The translations under genes were made by a program, and so were the position numbers. A stretch of 64,000 bases of DNA from Actinobacteria bacterium HGW-Actinobacteria-2 (GTDB taxonomy: Bacteria; Actinomycetota; Actinomycetes; Propionibacteriales; Propionibacteriaceae): positions 248,001 through 312,000 of the forward strand of contig PHEY01000004.1 of assembly GCA_002841335.1 (NCBI GenBank), written 5' to 3'. This document shows positions 50,915 to 60,026 of this stretch, in pieces (positions within the stretch are counted from its first letter, which is position 1; every line of letters starts with the position of its first letter). A model generated the notes under the pieces. The model was not told the DNA's origin, searched no databases, and saw only the letters and a list, made by a program, of their open reading frames with translations.

Positions 50915-51847
50915 TTGCTGCGGGCGGGCACGGTGACGAATGCTGTGTTTGTGACTGCAGAAGACCCGGGTGAGTTCTCCTTCTTGGCGGCCGACGCCGC
51001 AGCGGTCGGTCGCGCCGCACCGCTGCCACCGGTACGGCGGGTCGCGCTGACCGATCAGGTCAGCGCACTCAGTTGGGGTGACGCGCCGGCCGACATCGTC
51101 CTGGCTCACGGGGTGGCACTGAACGCTCACACCTGGGATGCCACCGTCCTGGCGTGGCCGGACCCGTCGATCGGATTCCTGGCCCTCGATCTGCCCGGCC
51201 ACGGTGATTCGCCGTGGCGAGCCGACGCCGACTACAGCCCGGCCACGCTCGCCGGGCCGGTCATCGAGGCGTTGGCCGCGGCCCGGGCTCAGGGGCTGCT
51301 GGTCGCGAGCCCGTCGATGGTGGGGCACTCGCTGGGCGGTCTGGTCGCAATCGAGATGCTGTGTGCCGACGTGGTGAGCTTCGCCCGGCTGGTGTTACTC
51401 GACATCCTTCCGCTGGCCGCACAGGCCGCTCGCTCGGTCGCCGCCTTCTTGGACGGTCCGGCGTCCTTCGATTCCCGCGACGAGATCGTGCAACGGGCGC
51501 TGGCGTTCGGCCTGGGCGGGAACCGAGAAGCCGTCGGCCGCGCGGTCTACTTGAACACCCGCCTCGACAGGGACGGTCGAGTGGTGTGGAAGCACCACTT
51601 CGGTGTCCTGGGCGGTGCCGGCCTGCGCGTGCCGGGCGCTGAAGCGGTGTGGCCGTTGATCGCCCACAGCCCGGTGCCGATCGACCTGATCGCCGCAACT
51701 TTGTCGATCGTGGACGCCGACGCGGTGGACCGCTTCCTGTCGCTGAGGCCACAGGCCCGAGTGTTGCGGCTGGCTGGCGGCCACAACCTGCAGGAGGACG
51801 CTCCGGTGGAGCTGGCTCGTGCGCTCGCCGACGTGCTGATCGGCTGA
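50915..51847 (+). CDS. Alpha/beta hydrolase
   Basis: This protein of up to 310 residues is an alpha/beta hydrolase with the oxyanion region VLAHGVALNAHTWD, nucleophile Ser in MVGHSLGGL and catalytic His in GGHNLQED. The first 50 residues are poorly conserved-looking and the start is uncertain: TTG at 50915, or GTG at 50933. It has no signal peptide. It follows the ferredoxin by 25 nt and could be co-transcribed, but its chemistry has no clear link to the electron-transfer cluster. It might be an esterase, lactonase or C-C hydrolase. Confidence 0.8.
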   Translation: MLRAGTVTNAVFVTAEDPGEFSFLAADAAAVGRAAPLPPVRRVALTDQVSALSWGDAPADIVLAHGVALNAHTWDATVLAWPDPSIGFLALDLPGHGDSPWRADADYSPATLAGPVIEALAAARAQGLLVASPSMVGHSLGGLVAIEMLCADVVSFARLVLLDILPLAAQAARSVAAFLDGPASFDSRDEIVQRALAFGLGGNREAVGRAVYLNTRLDRDGRVVWKHHFGVLGGAGLRVPGAEAVWPLIAHSPVPIDLIAATLSIVDADAVDRFLSLRPQARVLRLAGGHNLQEDAPVELARALADVLIG

Positions 51848-51849
51848 GC

Positions 51850-53079
51850 TCAGCCGACCACGTCCGGATCGGCGGGGTCGCTGATCGCGGCGATGGCGTT
51901 ACGGATCAGCGGCGCCGTGGTGATGGTCAAGATAGCCGCGACCAGCCCGAAACCGGTGACCGTCGCCAGGCCCGCGCCGTACCCGGCGTGATCGATGAAC
52001 CCGCCGGCCAGGCTGGAGCCGATCGACACCCCGATCCCGATCCCGGTGCCGACCCAGGCCAGGCCTTCGGTCAATCGCGAAGTGGGCACCAGTTGGCCGA
52101 TCAGGGTGTTGGCATTGATCAGCGTGGGCGCGATCGTCGCGCCCAGCAGCAGACCCAGCAGGCCGAGGCTGATCGCATTGAAGGCGGCCAGTAGCAAGAC
52201 CGTGGTCACGAACAGCGCCAGCATCCCGATCACCAAACGGCGCAGGGTTGACGACTTCCAGGTGCGCGTCCCGTAGGCGATCCCGGCCACCCCCGAGGCC
52301 AACGAGAACACCGCGAGCACGACCCCGGCCGCTGCGCGGACGTCCCAGCTGGTCGTTGCGGCGACCACACTGACATCGATGGCGCCGAAGATGGAACCCA
52401 GCAACAACCCGATCACTGCTACCGGGGCCACCCCGGCGATCAGCAACGCCGGCCGTCGCGCGGAACCGACGCGGCTGGGCTGGGGGTGGGGTGGAGGCTC
52501 GGTGGCCCGCTGCGAATAGAAGAACTGGGCACCCACCAGGCTGAGCACGACCGAGGCGGCGACTCCGGCGACGGGATGCACACCCGTGGCCAGGGCGGTG
52601 GCCAACACCGGCCCGATGACGAAGGTGACCTCGTCCAACGACGACTCCAGGGAGAACGCGGTATGCAGTCGAGCCGAGTCGTCCAGGACATGGTTCCAGC
52701 GAGCCCTCACCAATGCGCCGGGCGATCCGCCGGCGAGGCCGGCCACGATTACCGGGGGAAACAACATCCACGGCGGGAGCTGATTGGCTGCGAGCACCAC
52801 GGTGACGGCCAACGCGGTCGCCGAGATGATCGTCGAGGGATACATCACCCGGCGTTGCCCGAAACGGTCGACCAGATTCGCCAGCGCTGCGGTACCTACC
52901 GCCCAACCAGTGGCGTTGGCTGCCACCACCGCGCCGGCCAAGCCGTAGCTGCCGTAGAGGGACGACACCATCAGCACGATGCCGAGTCCGGTCATGGCCG
53001 AGCCGGAGCGGGCCAACAATCCGGCGGAGGAGAACTTCCAGGCGCCGGGAACGGTCAGAATCTCTCGGTAACGGCGCAC
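51850..53079 (-). CDS. MFS transporter
   Basis: This 409-residue major facilitator has about 12 hydrophobic helices and a basic loop between helices 2 and 3 (LVDRFGQRRVMYP), the usual MFS signature. Helix 4 carries GLAGGSPGALVRARW. A central cytoplasmic loop (QRATEPPPHPQPSR) separates the halves. The substrate is unknown; a drug/metabolite efflux role is typical for this type. The start is GTG at 53079. It converges on the alpha/beta hydrolase with only 2 nt between stops, and is divergent from eutB. Confidence 0.85.
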   Translation of the reverse strand: MRRYREILTVPGAWKFSSAGLLARSGSAMTGLGIVLMVSSLYGSYGLAGAVVAANATGWAVGTAALANLVDRFGQRRVMYPSTIISATALAVTVVLAANQLPPWMLFPPVIVAGLAGGSPGALVRARWNHVLDDSARLHTAFSLESSLDEVTFVIGPVLATALATGVHPVAGVAASVVLSLVGAQFFYSQRATEPPPHPQPSRVGSARRPALLIAGVAPVAVIGLLLGSIFGAIDVSVVAATTSWDVRAAAGVVLAVFSLASGVAGIAYGTRTWKSSTLRRLVIGMLALFVTTVLLLAAFNAISLGLLGLLLGATIAPTLINANTLIGQLVPTSRLTEGLAWVGTGIGIGVSIGSSLAGGFIDHAGYGAGLATVTGFGLVAAILTITTAPLIRNAIAAISDPADPDVVG

Positions 53080-53137
53080 CGATGAATCCTCTCACGCCTC
53101 GCGGGAGCCACCGCGCCACCGGGTGTTTTTCACGCTC

Positions 53138-53164
53138 GGAACCGGTCCTTAACCGCGTCCTAAC
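53138..53164 (+). promoter_or_regulatory. Possible GlnR-like repeat array upstream of eutB
   Basis: GGAAC, TTAAC and CTAAC stand 6 nt apart, an 11-bp phase like the strong array at 16348-16385. Only the first pentamer fits GnAAC fully. It lies 58-84 bp before the eutB start, a plausible activator position. Confidence 0.4.
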
Positions 53165-53221
53165 AACCATCGATCAGGATCATCACAGCGGACAACCGGC
53201 GTCCGCGGCGAAGGGAGCGCC

Positions 53222-54634
53222 ATGTTCGCACGACGCACGATCAACGGCCACACCTACCAGTTCGGTTCCTTGGTGGAGTTGTTGGCCAAGGCCACGCCGC
53301 GCCGATCCGGGGACGAACTCGCCGGGTGTGCGGCCAGTTGCGAGGCTGAACGGGCCGCCGCCCAGGCCGCGCTGGCCGAGGTGGAACTGACCACCTTGCT
53401 GAACGAACCGGTGATTCCCTACGAAGCCGACGAAGTGACCCGGCTGATCCTCGACAGTCACTCCGCCGACGCGTTCGCGGCCGTTTCGCACCTCACTGTG
53501 GGTGGGTTGCGCGATTGGTTGCTGGAGGTCGCTGCCCGTCCCGATGGCGGACGGGTGCTGGCCGCGCTGGCCCCGGGCCTGACTCCGGAGATGGTCGCCG
53601 CGGTGAGCAAGATCATGCGCAACTCCGACCTGATCGCGGTGTCCCACGCCACCCGCGTGCTGACCGGCTTCCGCACCACGATCGGCCTGCCCGGACGGCT
53701 GGCCACCAGGCTGCAGCCGAACCATCCCACCGACGACTTGCGCGGCGTGGCCGCCTCGATCCTGGACGGGCTGCTGCTGGGGCAAGGCGACGCCGTGGTC
53801 GGCATCAACCCGGCCGGCGACTCCCCGCAGGTGAGCGCCGACCTGCTCGGCATGCTCGACGAGGTGCGCCAGGCCTACGAGATCCCGATGCAGTCCTGTG
53901 TGCTCACCCACATCTCCACCACCATCGGACTGATCGAAGCCGGCGCCCCGGTCGACCTGGTGTTCCAGTCGATCGGCGGCAGCCAAGGCACCAACACGTC
54001 CTTCGGCACCAACATCGCCATGCTGCGCGAAGGCATGGAAGCCGGGCTGTCATTGCAGCGGGGCACGGTAGGCAACAACGTGATGTACTTCGAGACCGGC
54101 CAGGGCTCCTCGCTGAGCGCGGGCGCCCACTTCGGCACCGGCGGGCTGCCGGTCGATCAGCAAACCCTCGAGGCGCGGGCGTACGGCCTGGCCCGGGAGT
54201 TCTCGCCACTGCTGGTGAACACGGTGGTCGGGTTCATCGGCCCGGAGTACCTCTACGACGGCAAACAGATCATTCGCGCCGGGCTGGAGGATCACTTCTG
54301 CGGCAAGTTGCTCGGCGTCCCGATGGGAGTGGACGTGTGCTACACCAACCATGCCGAGGCCGACTTCGACGACATGGACACCTTGCTCACCCTGCTGGCC
54401 GCCGCGGGGGTGAACTTCGTGATCACCGTGCCGGGGGCGGACGACATCATGCTCGGGTACCAGTCGCTGGCCTATCACGATGCCTTGGTGGTGCGGAACA
54501 CCCTGGGCCTCAAGCCCGCGCCGGAGTTCGAGGCCTGGCTGAAGGCCCAAGGCATCGCTGATGCCTACGGGGTGGTTCGAGGGCTCGAACTCGGCTCCTC
54601 CCGCCTGCACGCGCTGGCCGGAGCGGTGGCATGA
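53222..54634 (+). CDS. eutB: Ethanolamine ammonia-lyase large subunit
   Basis: This 470-residue subunit forms the catalytic barrel of the adenosylcobalamin enzyme that converts ethanolamine to acetaldehyde and ammonia. Family blocks include MRNSDLIAVSHA, GRLATRLQPNHPTDD, QSIGGSQGTNTSFG and YFETGQGSSLSAGAHFG, with Glu in the last at the substrate site. AAGGGAGCG precedes the ATG. It overlaps eutC by 4 nt. No shell proteins, acetaldehyde dehydrogenase or reactivase EutA are in the window, so this is the simple non-microcompartment form. Nitrogen supply is the probable purpose. Confidence 0.96.
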   Translation: MFARRTINGHTYQFGSLVELLAKATPRRSGDELAGCAASCEAERAAAQAALAEVELTTLLNEPVIPYEADEVTRLILDSHSADAFAAVSHLTVGGLRDWLLEVAARPDGGRVLAALAPGLTPEMVAAVSKIMRNSDLIAVSHATRVLTGFRTTIGLPGRLATRLQPNHPTDDLRGVAASILDGLLLGQGDAVVGINPAGDSPQVSADLLGMLDEVRQAYEIPMQSCVLTHISTTIGLIEAGAPVDLVFQSIGGSQGTNTSFGTNIAMLREGMEAGLSLQRGTVGNNVMYFETGQGSSLSAGAHFGTGGLPVDQQTLEARAYGLAREFSPLLVNTVVGFIGPEYLYDGKQIIRAGLEDHFCGKLLGVPMGVDVCYTNHAEADFDDMDTLLTLLAAAGVNFVITVPGADDIMLGYQSLAYHDALVVRNTLGLKPAPEFEAWLKAQGIADAYGVVRGLELGSSRLHALAGAVA

Positions 54635-55389
54635 GCACCGCCGCCCAGCCGGAGCGCCGGTTCGACCCGTGGGTGTCGCTGCGCGGCGCTACCCAGGCCC
54701 GGATCGGTCTGGGACGCGCCGGGATGAGCCTGCCCACCGCGGCGGTGCTGGAGCTGCAGGGTGCGCTGGCGGCTGCGCGGGATTCGGTCCACGTGCCGCT
54801 CGACACCGACCCGATCATGGCCGGCCTGGTCGGGCTGGGGTTGGGTGAGCCGATCCTGCTGACCAGCCAGGCGCCGGACCGGGCGGCGTACTTGCGGCGT
54901 CCGGACTGGGGTCGAGTACCGGCCGCCGTTGCCGGGCTGCCGGACGACGGCTGGGATGTCGGCGTGGTGATCGCCGACGGGTTGTCGTCCAAGGCGGTGA
55001 GTGAGCACGCGCTGCCGATGGTGCAGGCCTTGGTGGCGGCGTTCGATCCGGAGCTCAGCGTGGCTCCACCAGTAGTGGTCACCCAGGCCCGGGTCGCGAT
55101 CGCCGACCACATCGGCCAGGCCATGAAGCTGGGCGCGGTGATCGTCCTGGTGGGAGAGCGTCCGGGCTTGTCGGTGGCCGACAGCTTGGGCATCTACCTC
55201 ACCTACGCCCCGCAGCCGGGACGCACCGACGCCGAACGCAACTGCATCTCCAACGTCCACCCGCCCGAGGGCTTGGGCTACGCGGCTGCGGCCGCAACAG
55301 CGGCTCGCTTGCTTCGCGGCGCCCGGGCGTTAGGACGCTCCGGCGTGGAGTTGAAGGACACCGCCGGGCCGGACGCCCTGGCCGGCTGA
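54631..55389 (+). CDS. eutC: Ethanolamine ammonia-lyase small subunit
   Basis: This 252-residue subunit covers the cobalamin site of the lyase. ATQARIGLGRAGMSLPTAAVLELQ and DGLSSKAVSEHALPM are family landmarks, as is NCISNVHPPEGLGYAAAA near the C-terminus. It is shorter at the N-terminus than the E. coli protein, as in many actinobacteria. Its ATG overlaps the eutB stop, ensuring equal subunit production. A strong terminator follows 16 nt after the stop. Confidence 0.95.
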   Translation: MSTAAQPERRFDPWVSLRGATQARIGLGRAGMSLPTAAVLELQGALAAARDSVHVPLDTDPIMAGLVGLGLGEPILLTSQAPDRAAYLRRPDWGRVPAAVAGLPDDGWDVGVVIADGLSSKAVSEHALPMVQALVAAFDPELSVAPPVVVTQARVAIADHIGQAMKLGAVIVLVGERPGLSVADSLGIYLTYAPQPGRTDAERNCISNVHPPEGLGYAAAAATAARLLRGARALGRSGVELKDTAGPDALAG

Positions 55390-55404
55390 TCGCTGGCACG
55401 CAAC

Positions 55405-55440
55405 GAGGGGGTTCGCACCGATCACGGTGCGAACCCCCTC
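55405..55440. terminator. Bidirectional hairpin terminator, eutC / permease
   Basis: GAGGGGGTTCGCACCG and its exact complement (16 bp) around ATCA lie between the convergent eutC and permease genes. It is the longest perfect terminator-type stem here apart from the 43432 palindrome. Confidence 0.75.
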
Positions 55441-55454
55441 GGCGTGGACCAGGC

Positions 55455-56954
55455 TCAACGCAGGTCGGTCGAATCCTCACTCAAGCCACCCGACAGTGCG
55501 TACTCCTCCTCGGGGGAGAGCACCAACTGGTGGCGTCCGTAGACCGCGAACCCGATCAAGGCGAGCACGTACACCCCGACCACCGAGTAGATGGCGATCG
55601 TGTAGGCGGGGTTGAGCAGGACGCCGATGAAGATCGCCAACGCCAGGACGCCGGCGATGACCGCTCCCGGAATGCCGAACGGGCTGAGGTGTGGCCGATT
55701 CGCCTCGGGGTGCTTGACCTTCAAGATCACATACGAGGTCATCTGCAGCAGGTAGGCCACCACGGCGCCCCACACGGCGATGTTCAGCACCACCGAGCCG
55801 GCCTCGCTGCTGCCGAACTGCACCACGAACAGCGACAGGAAACCGATCACCGCGCCCACGATGAGGGCCAGGTACGGGGTGTGCCGAGCGCCGGTGAGCG
55901 AGAGGAACTTCGGGTAGTAGCCGGCCCGCGACAGCGAGTACATGTTGCGTCCGTAGGCGAACATGATGCCCTGGACGCTGGCCAGCAGCCCGATCAGCGC
56001 GAACGCCGACAAGATCGCCGCGGCCTGGTCGCCGATGATGGCGCGGAAGCCGTCCAGTAGCGGCTCGGTGGAGGAGCCGATCGCCGTCGAGCCGAGGACG
56101 CTCGGGTTGAGGACGACCACGATCATCCCGGTGAGGAGCAGCGTGAGCAGCCCGCCGCGGCCGGCCTTCGGGATGTCCTTCTCGGGATCGTGAGCCTCTT
56201 CGGCGGCCAGCGGCAACTCCTCGATGCCGAGGAACAGCCACATCGCGAACGGCATTGCGAACAGCACCGCGCCGATCCCGAACGGCAGGAAGACCGAGCC
56301 ACCGTCGGCGGGGGCGATGTCGAACAGAGCAGCGAAGTTCACCTTGCCGGAGAGGGCGGCCATCACGCCGAAGAGCACCAGAATGCCGACCGAGATGAAG
56401 GCGACCACGGTTGCGAACCGGAACGAGATGTGGGCCCCGGCGGCGTTCAGCGCGACGAAGATCGCGTACAGCCCCAACCACCACACCCACACCAGGCCGG
56501 CGTCGATCAGACTGAATCCGGCCAGCTGTGCGGTGATCGCATCGGCGTACTGGGCCGAGAAGTAGATCACCACGGCCGTGGTCATCACGTACTCGATGGT
56601 CTCGGCCAAGCCGGTGATGAAGCCGCCCCACGGGCCCATCGCGGCGCGGGCGAAGGAGTAGGCGCCGCCGGTGTGCGGCATCGCGGCGGCCATTTCCGAG
56701 ATCGACTCGACCATCAGCACGTACATCAGCACCACGATCAGGGTGGCCACCATGAAGCCACCCCACCCGGCCGCGGCGATGCCACCGTTCCAGCCGGAGA
56801 AATCACCAGAGATGACCGCGGCCACGCCCATGCCCCACAGCCCCCAGAAACCGGCGGTGCGCTTCAGCTTGCGCTTGTCGAAATAGCCGTCCTCGGCCTT
56901 GTTGTAGGTGACGCCGGCGACGGCGACCGGTTCGTCTTCGATGACGGAGCTCAT
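55455..56954 (-). CDS. APC-family permease, probable ethanolamine permease
   Basis: This 499-residue amino acid/polyamine/organocation transporter has 12 predicted helices. KRTAGFWGLWGMGVAAVISGDFSGWNGG at the start and SEMAAAMPHTGGAYSFARAAMGPWGG resemble the Eat ethanolamine permease family. It converges on eutBC with only a terminator between, which supports ethanolamine as substrate. The ATG at 56954 has no strong ribosome site nearby (a weak AGGAC). The leader has an 8-bp hairpin at 56997-57018, and a GTAAC-N6-GTAAC pair lies about 110 bp upstream. Confidence 0.88.
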   Translation of the reverse strand: MSSVIEDEPVAVAGVTYNKAEDGYFDKRKLKRTAGFWGLWGMGVAAVISGDFSGWNGGIAAAGWGGFMVATLIVVLMYVLMVESISEMAAAMPHTGGAYSFARAAMGPWGGFITGLAETIEYVMTTAVVIYFSAQYADAITAQLAGFSLIDAGLVWVWWLGLYAIFVALNAAGAHISFRFATVVAFISVGILVLFGVMAALSGKVNFAALFDIAPADGGSVFLPFGIGAVLFAMPFAMWLFLGIEELPLAAEEAHDPEKDIPKAGRGGLLTLLLTGMIVVVLNPSVLGSTAIGSSTEPLLDGFRAIIGDQAAAILSAFALIGLLASVQGIMFAYGRNMYSLSRAGYYPKFLSLTGARHTPYLALIVGAVIGFLSLFVVQFGSSEAGSVVLNIAVWGAVVAYLLQMTSYVILKVKHPEANRPHLSPFGIPGAVIAGVLALAIFIGVLLNPAYTIAIYSVVGVYVLALIGFAVYGRHQLVLSPEEEYALSGGLSEDSTDLR

Positions 56955-57060
56955 GCAGGTGCGTCCTCTCGGTGATTGCCCGTGGCAAACGACAAACGAC
57001 GCCGGAGATTCGGCGTCGATGAAGGGACGTTATGACCGGATCGGGCCGGATCCGGCGGCG

Positions 57061-57076
57061 GTTACTCAGCTGTTAC
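57061..57076 (-). promoter_or_regulatory. GlnR-like half-site pair before the ethanolamine permease gene
   Basis: On the minus strand GTAAC-N6-GTAAC, the a/b spacing of actinobacterial GlnR boxes and the same as the glnA array. It stands 107-122 bp before the permease start. A separate palindrome ATGTT-CTT-AACAT at 57087-57099 may serve the GH1 gene. Nothing else was seen in 56955-57187. Confidence 0.55.
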
Positions 57077-57187
57077 CGCGGGGGAGATGTTCTTAACATG
57101 GCGGGGCCGAAACGGTGTTGGCCTGGTGGGCCCGCTCGGGGCTGACGGTGCGCTACCGTCTGGTCTGCAAGGGGATAGAACACGCGG

Positions 57188-58489
57188 ATGGGAGTACCAA
57201 TGGCGGGTTTCGACTTGCCGAACTGTCAGCTGGGGGTGGCCACGGCAGCCACCCAGATCGAGGGTGGCGATCTGGACACCAACTGGCATCGCTGGGCAGC
57301 GTCCGGACGGATCGTGGACGGGTCCTCACCGGCCCGCGCCGCCGATCACTGGAACCGGGTGGACGAGGACATCGCGCTGCTGGTCGAACTCGGCATCACC
57401 CACTATCGAATGGGGCTGGAGTGGGCTCGGGTCGAGCCGAACCCCGGCGAGTTCGACACTGCGGCTATCGGCCACTATCGCGACGAAGTCGCCGCGCTGC
57501 GGGCAGCCGGGATCACCCCGCTGGTCACCCTGCACCACTTCAACCTGCCTGGCTGGCTGGTCGACGAGGGCGGCTGGCTGGGCGCCGGGATGAAGCCCGC
57601 TTTCGGCCGCTTCGCCCGGCGCATGGTGACCGAGTTGTCGCCGTGGGTCAACGAGTGGATCCCGATCAACGAGCCGAACGTGTACGCGACCCTCGGCTTC
57701 TCCGAAGGGGTGTGGCCACCTGGTGAGCGTTCGCTACTGCGGACGATCAAGGCCGTCCAGGTGCAGGTCGAGGTGCACATCGCCACCTACCAGATGATTC
57801 ACGCGCTGCAGCCGCAGGCCCGGGTCGGCACCGCCCATCATCTGCGAGTGTTCGCGCCCGCCAATCCGAGCAATCCGCTGCATCGGCTGGCCAGCCGGGC
57901 CACGGACTGGATGTTCCAGCGGACGATGGTGAAGGCGATGAGCACCGGGGTGTTCGATCTGCCGCTGCGCCGTCCGTCCGGGGTGGTGCCGGGTCGCTAC
58001 TACGACTTCCAGGGCGTCAACTACTACACCCGGTCCTCGGTGAAGGGGTTGGCCGACGGGATGGCCACCGGGGTGCCGGTGAACGACCTGGGCTGGGAGA
58101 TCTACCCGGCCGGGCTGACCGAGGTGTGTCGCTGGATCCATCAGACCTACCCGGGCCCGATCTACATCACCGAGAACGGGACGGCCGATGCCGAGGACTC
58201 CTTCCGCGCGCGCTACCTGTACGACCACCTGCAAGAGGTGGCCGGCAACGGCTTGCCGATCGAGCGCTACTACCACTGGTGCTTCACCGACAACTGGGAG
58301 TGGGCCGACGGTGAGGCTCCTCGGTTCGGGCTGATCGAGCTCGACTACGAGACCCAGCAGCGCACCGTGAAGGAGTCGGGCCGCTTCTACGCCGACATCA
58401 TCGCTCACGGCGGGGTGACCGCCGAGGCCCACCAGCGCTGGGTCGCGGGCCAGCACTACCGTCGCAGCTCGGAGGTCAGCAATGGGTGA
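57188..58489 (+). CDS. Glycoside hydrolase family 1 beta-glucosidase
   Basis: This 433-residue (beta/alpha)8 enzyme cleaves beta-glucosides or related glycosides in the cytoplasm. The N-terminal LGVATAATQIEGG is the family start. Glu162 in INEPN is the acid/base and Glu329 in YITENG the nucleophile. Start choice is open: ATG at 57188, or ATG at 57200 which has GGGAG directly upstream. It overlaps the sugar symporter gene by 8 nt, so import and hydrolysis are coupled. The enzyme is a little shorter than many GH1 members. Confidence 0.93.
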   Translation: MGVPMAGFDLPNCQLGVATAATQIEGGDLDTNWHRWAASGRIVDGSSPARAADHWNRVDEDIALLVELGITHYRMGLEWARVEPNPGEFDTAAIGHYRDEVAALRAAGITPLVTLHHFNLPGWLVDEGGWLGAGMKPAFGRFARRMVTELSPWVNEWIPINEPNVYATLGFSEGVWPPGERSLLRTIKAVQVQVEVHIATYQMIHALQPQARVGTAHHLRVFAPANPSNPLHRLASRATDWMFQRTMVKAMSTGVFDLPLRRPSGVVPGRYYDFQGVNYYTRSSVKGLADGMATGVPVNDLGWEIYPAGLTEVCRWIHQTYPGPIYITENGTADAEDSFRARYLYDHLQEVAGNGLPIERYYHWCFTDNWEWADGEAPRFGLIELDYETQQRTVKESGRFYADIIAHGGVTAEAHQRWVAGQHYRRSSEVSNG

Positions 58490-59840
58490 GTTCGACCGTC
58501 GTAACAAGTGGGCGTTCGGCATCGGCACCATCGGCCGCGACATGGTCTACGCCCTGGTCAGCATGTACTTGGTGTTCTTCCTCACCGACATCTTGAAGGC
58601 GCCGGCACAGGAGTTCCTGTGGGCCAGCACGCTGATCCTGCTGGCGCGGCTGATCGACGCGGTCGCCGACATCCTGATGGGCGGCGTGGTCGACAACACC
58701 CGGACGCGTTGGGGCCAGTACAAGCCGTGGATCGCCATCGGGGCGGTCGCCTCCGCCGTGTTCACCGTGTTCATGTTCGCCGATCTGCGGTTGAGCGGAC
58801 CCGCGTTCGTGGCCGGCTTCGCGGTGATCTACCTGCTGTGGAGCCTGTCCTACACCGCCAACGACATTCCGTACTGGTCGATGATGCCCTCGCTCACACT
58901 GGACCAGAAGCAGCGGGAGAAGTTCGGGTCGATGGCCAAGGTGTTTGCCACGATCGGATTGTTCACCGTGGTGGTGGCGGTGATCCCGGTGACCAAGGCG
59001 CTGGCCGTCCCGCTGGGCACGGTGCCGGCCTGGACGGCCTTTGCCGCCGGGGTTGCGGTGATCATGGTGCTGGGCCAGGCGGTGACCCTGTTCGGGGTGA
59101 AGGAGCCCGACATCGTGGTACCGCAGGAGCGCACCACCTTGCGCGACCTGGTCCGTGCGGTGTTCAGCAACGACCAGCTGCTGTGGACCGCGATCGCCAT
59201 GGTGACGTTCATGACCGGATACGTGACCACCACCACCTTCGGCACCTACTACTTCAAGTACGTCTACGGCGACGAGAACATGTACGCGCCGTTCGGTGGG
59301 GTGCTGGTGGCCAGCCAGTTGCTGGGCTACGCGGTCTTCCCGCAGTTGTCGAAGCGGTTCTCCCGCAAGACCCTGTTCAGTGCCGCAATCGCGCTGATTT
59401 TGGTGGGCTACGCGGTGTTCTTCGTCAGCCCACCGCAGATCGCGTTCATCGCCGTGGCCGGGCTGCTGATCTTCATCGGTGACTCGTTCGTGACCATCCT
59501 GATGCTGGTGTTCCTCTCCGACACCATCGAGTACGGCCACTGGAAGCTGGGACGTCGCAACGGCTCGGTGACCTTCGCGCTGCAGCCGTTCATCAACAAG
59601 GTGGGTGCGGCGTTGTCGACCCAGATCGTCGCGGTGGCCGTCGTGCTCGCAGCACTCAACCCTGAGCATCCCGAGCAGATCACGCCCGAGGGAATGCTCA
59701 CGGTGAAGGTGGGCATGCTGGTGCTGCCGCCGATCCTGATCGTGATCAGCTACCTGATCTACCGGGCCAAGTACCGCATCGACGACAAGCTCTACGCCCA
59801 GATCGTGGCCGACCTCAAGGAGCGCGGCCAGGTCCACTGA
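58482..59840 (+). CDS. GPH-family sugar:cation symporter
   Basis: This 452-residue transporter of the glycoside-pentoside-hexuronide family (MelB/XynB-like) has 12 helices. FFLTDILKAPAQEFLWAS and DILMGGVVDNTRTRWGQYKPWI are family landmarks, the latter with the cation-site Asp residues. It brings in a glycoside, probably with Na+ or H+, for the GH1 enzyme whose gene it overlaps. The specific sugar cannot be told. The gap after it (59841-60026) contains TAGCGT at 59992-59997, the likely -10 box of the next gene. Confidence 0.92.
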   Translation: MGEFDRRNKWAFGIGTIGRDMVYALVSMYLVFFLTDILKAPAQEFLWASTLILLARLIDAVADILMGGVVDNTRTRWGQYKPWIAIGAVASAVFTVFMFADLRLSGPAFVAGFAVIYLLWSLSYTANDIPYWSMMPSLTLDQKQREKFGSMAKVFATIGLFTVVVAVIPVTKALAVPLGTVPAWTAFAAGVAVIMVLGQAVTLFGVKEPDIVVPQERTTLRDLVRAVFSNDQLLWTAIAMVTFMTGYVTTTTFGTYYFKYVYGDENMYAPFGGVLVASQLLGYAVFPQLSKRFSRKTLFSAAIALILVGYAVFFVSPPQIAFIAVAGLLIFIGDSFVTILMLVFLSDTIEYGHWKLGRRNGSVTFALQPFINKVGAALSTQIVAVAVVLAALNPEHPEQITPEGMLTVKVGMLVLPPILIVISYLIYRAKYRIDDKLYAQIVADLKERGQVH

Positions 59841-60026
59841 TCAGATGCCGGGAGGCACGGGGACGGTTCCTGGTGTCAGGCTTCCCGCCGTCGTGGGCTG
59901 TTTGGCGTCGAAACCAGACAAGGCGACGGCAGCAGCCCATGTGTGTCAGAGGGAGGCAATAGCTGGCATGGCCGCGGACGACGGCCGCGCCTAGCGTGAG
60001 AGGCACCCCAACAGTGGAGGTCTCTG

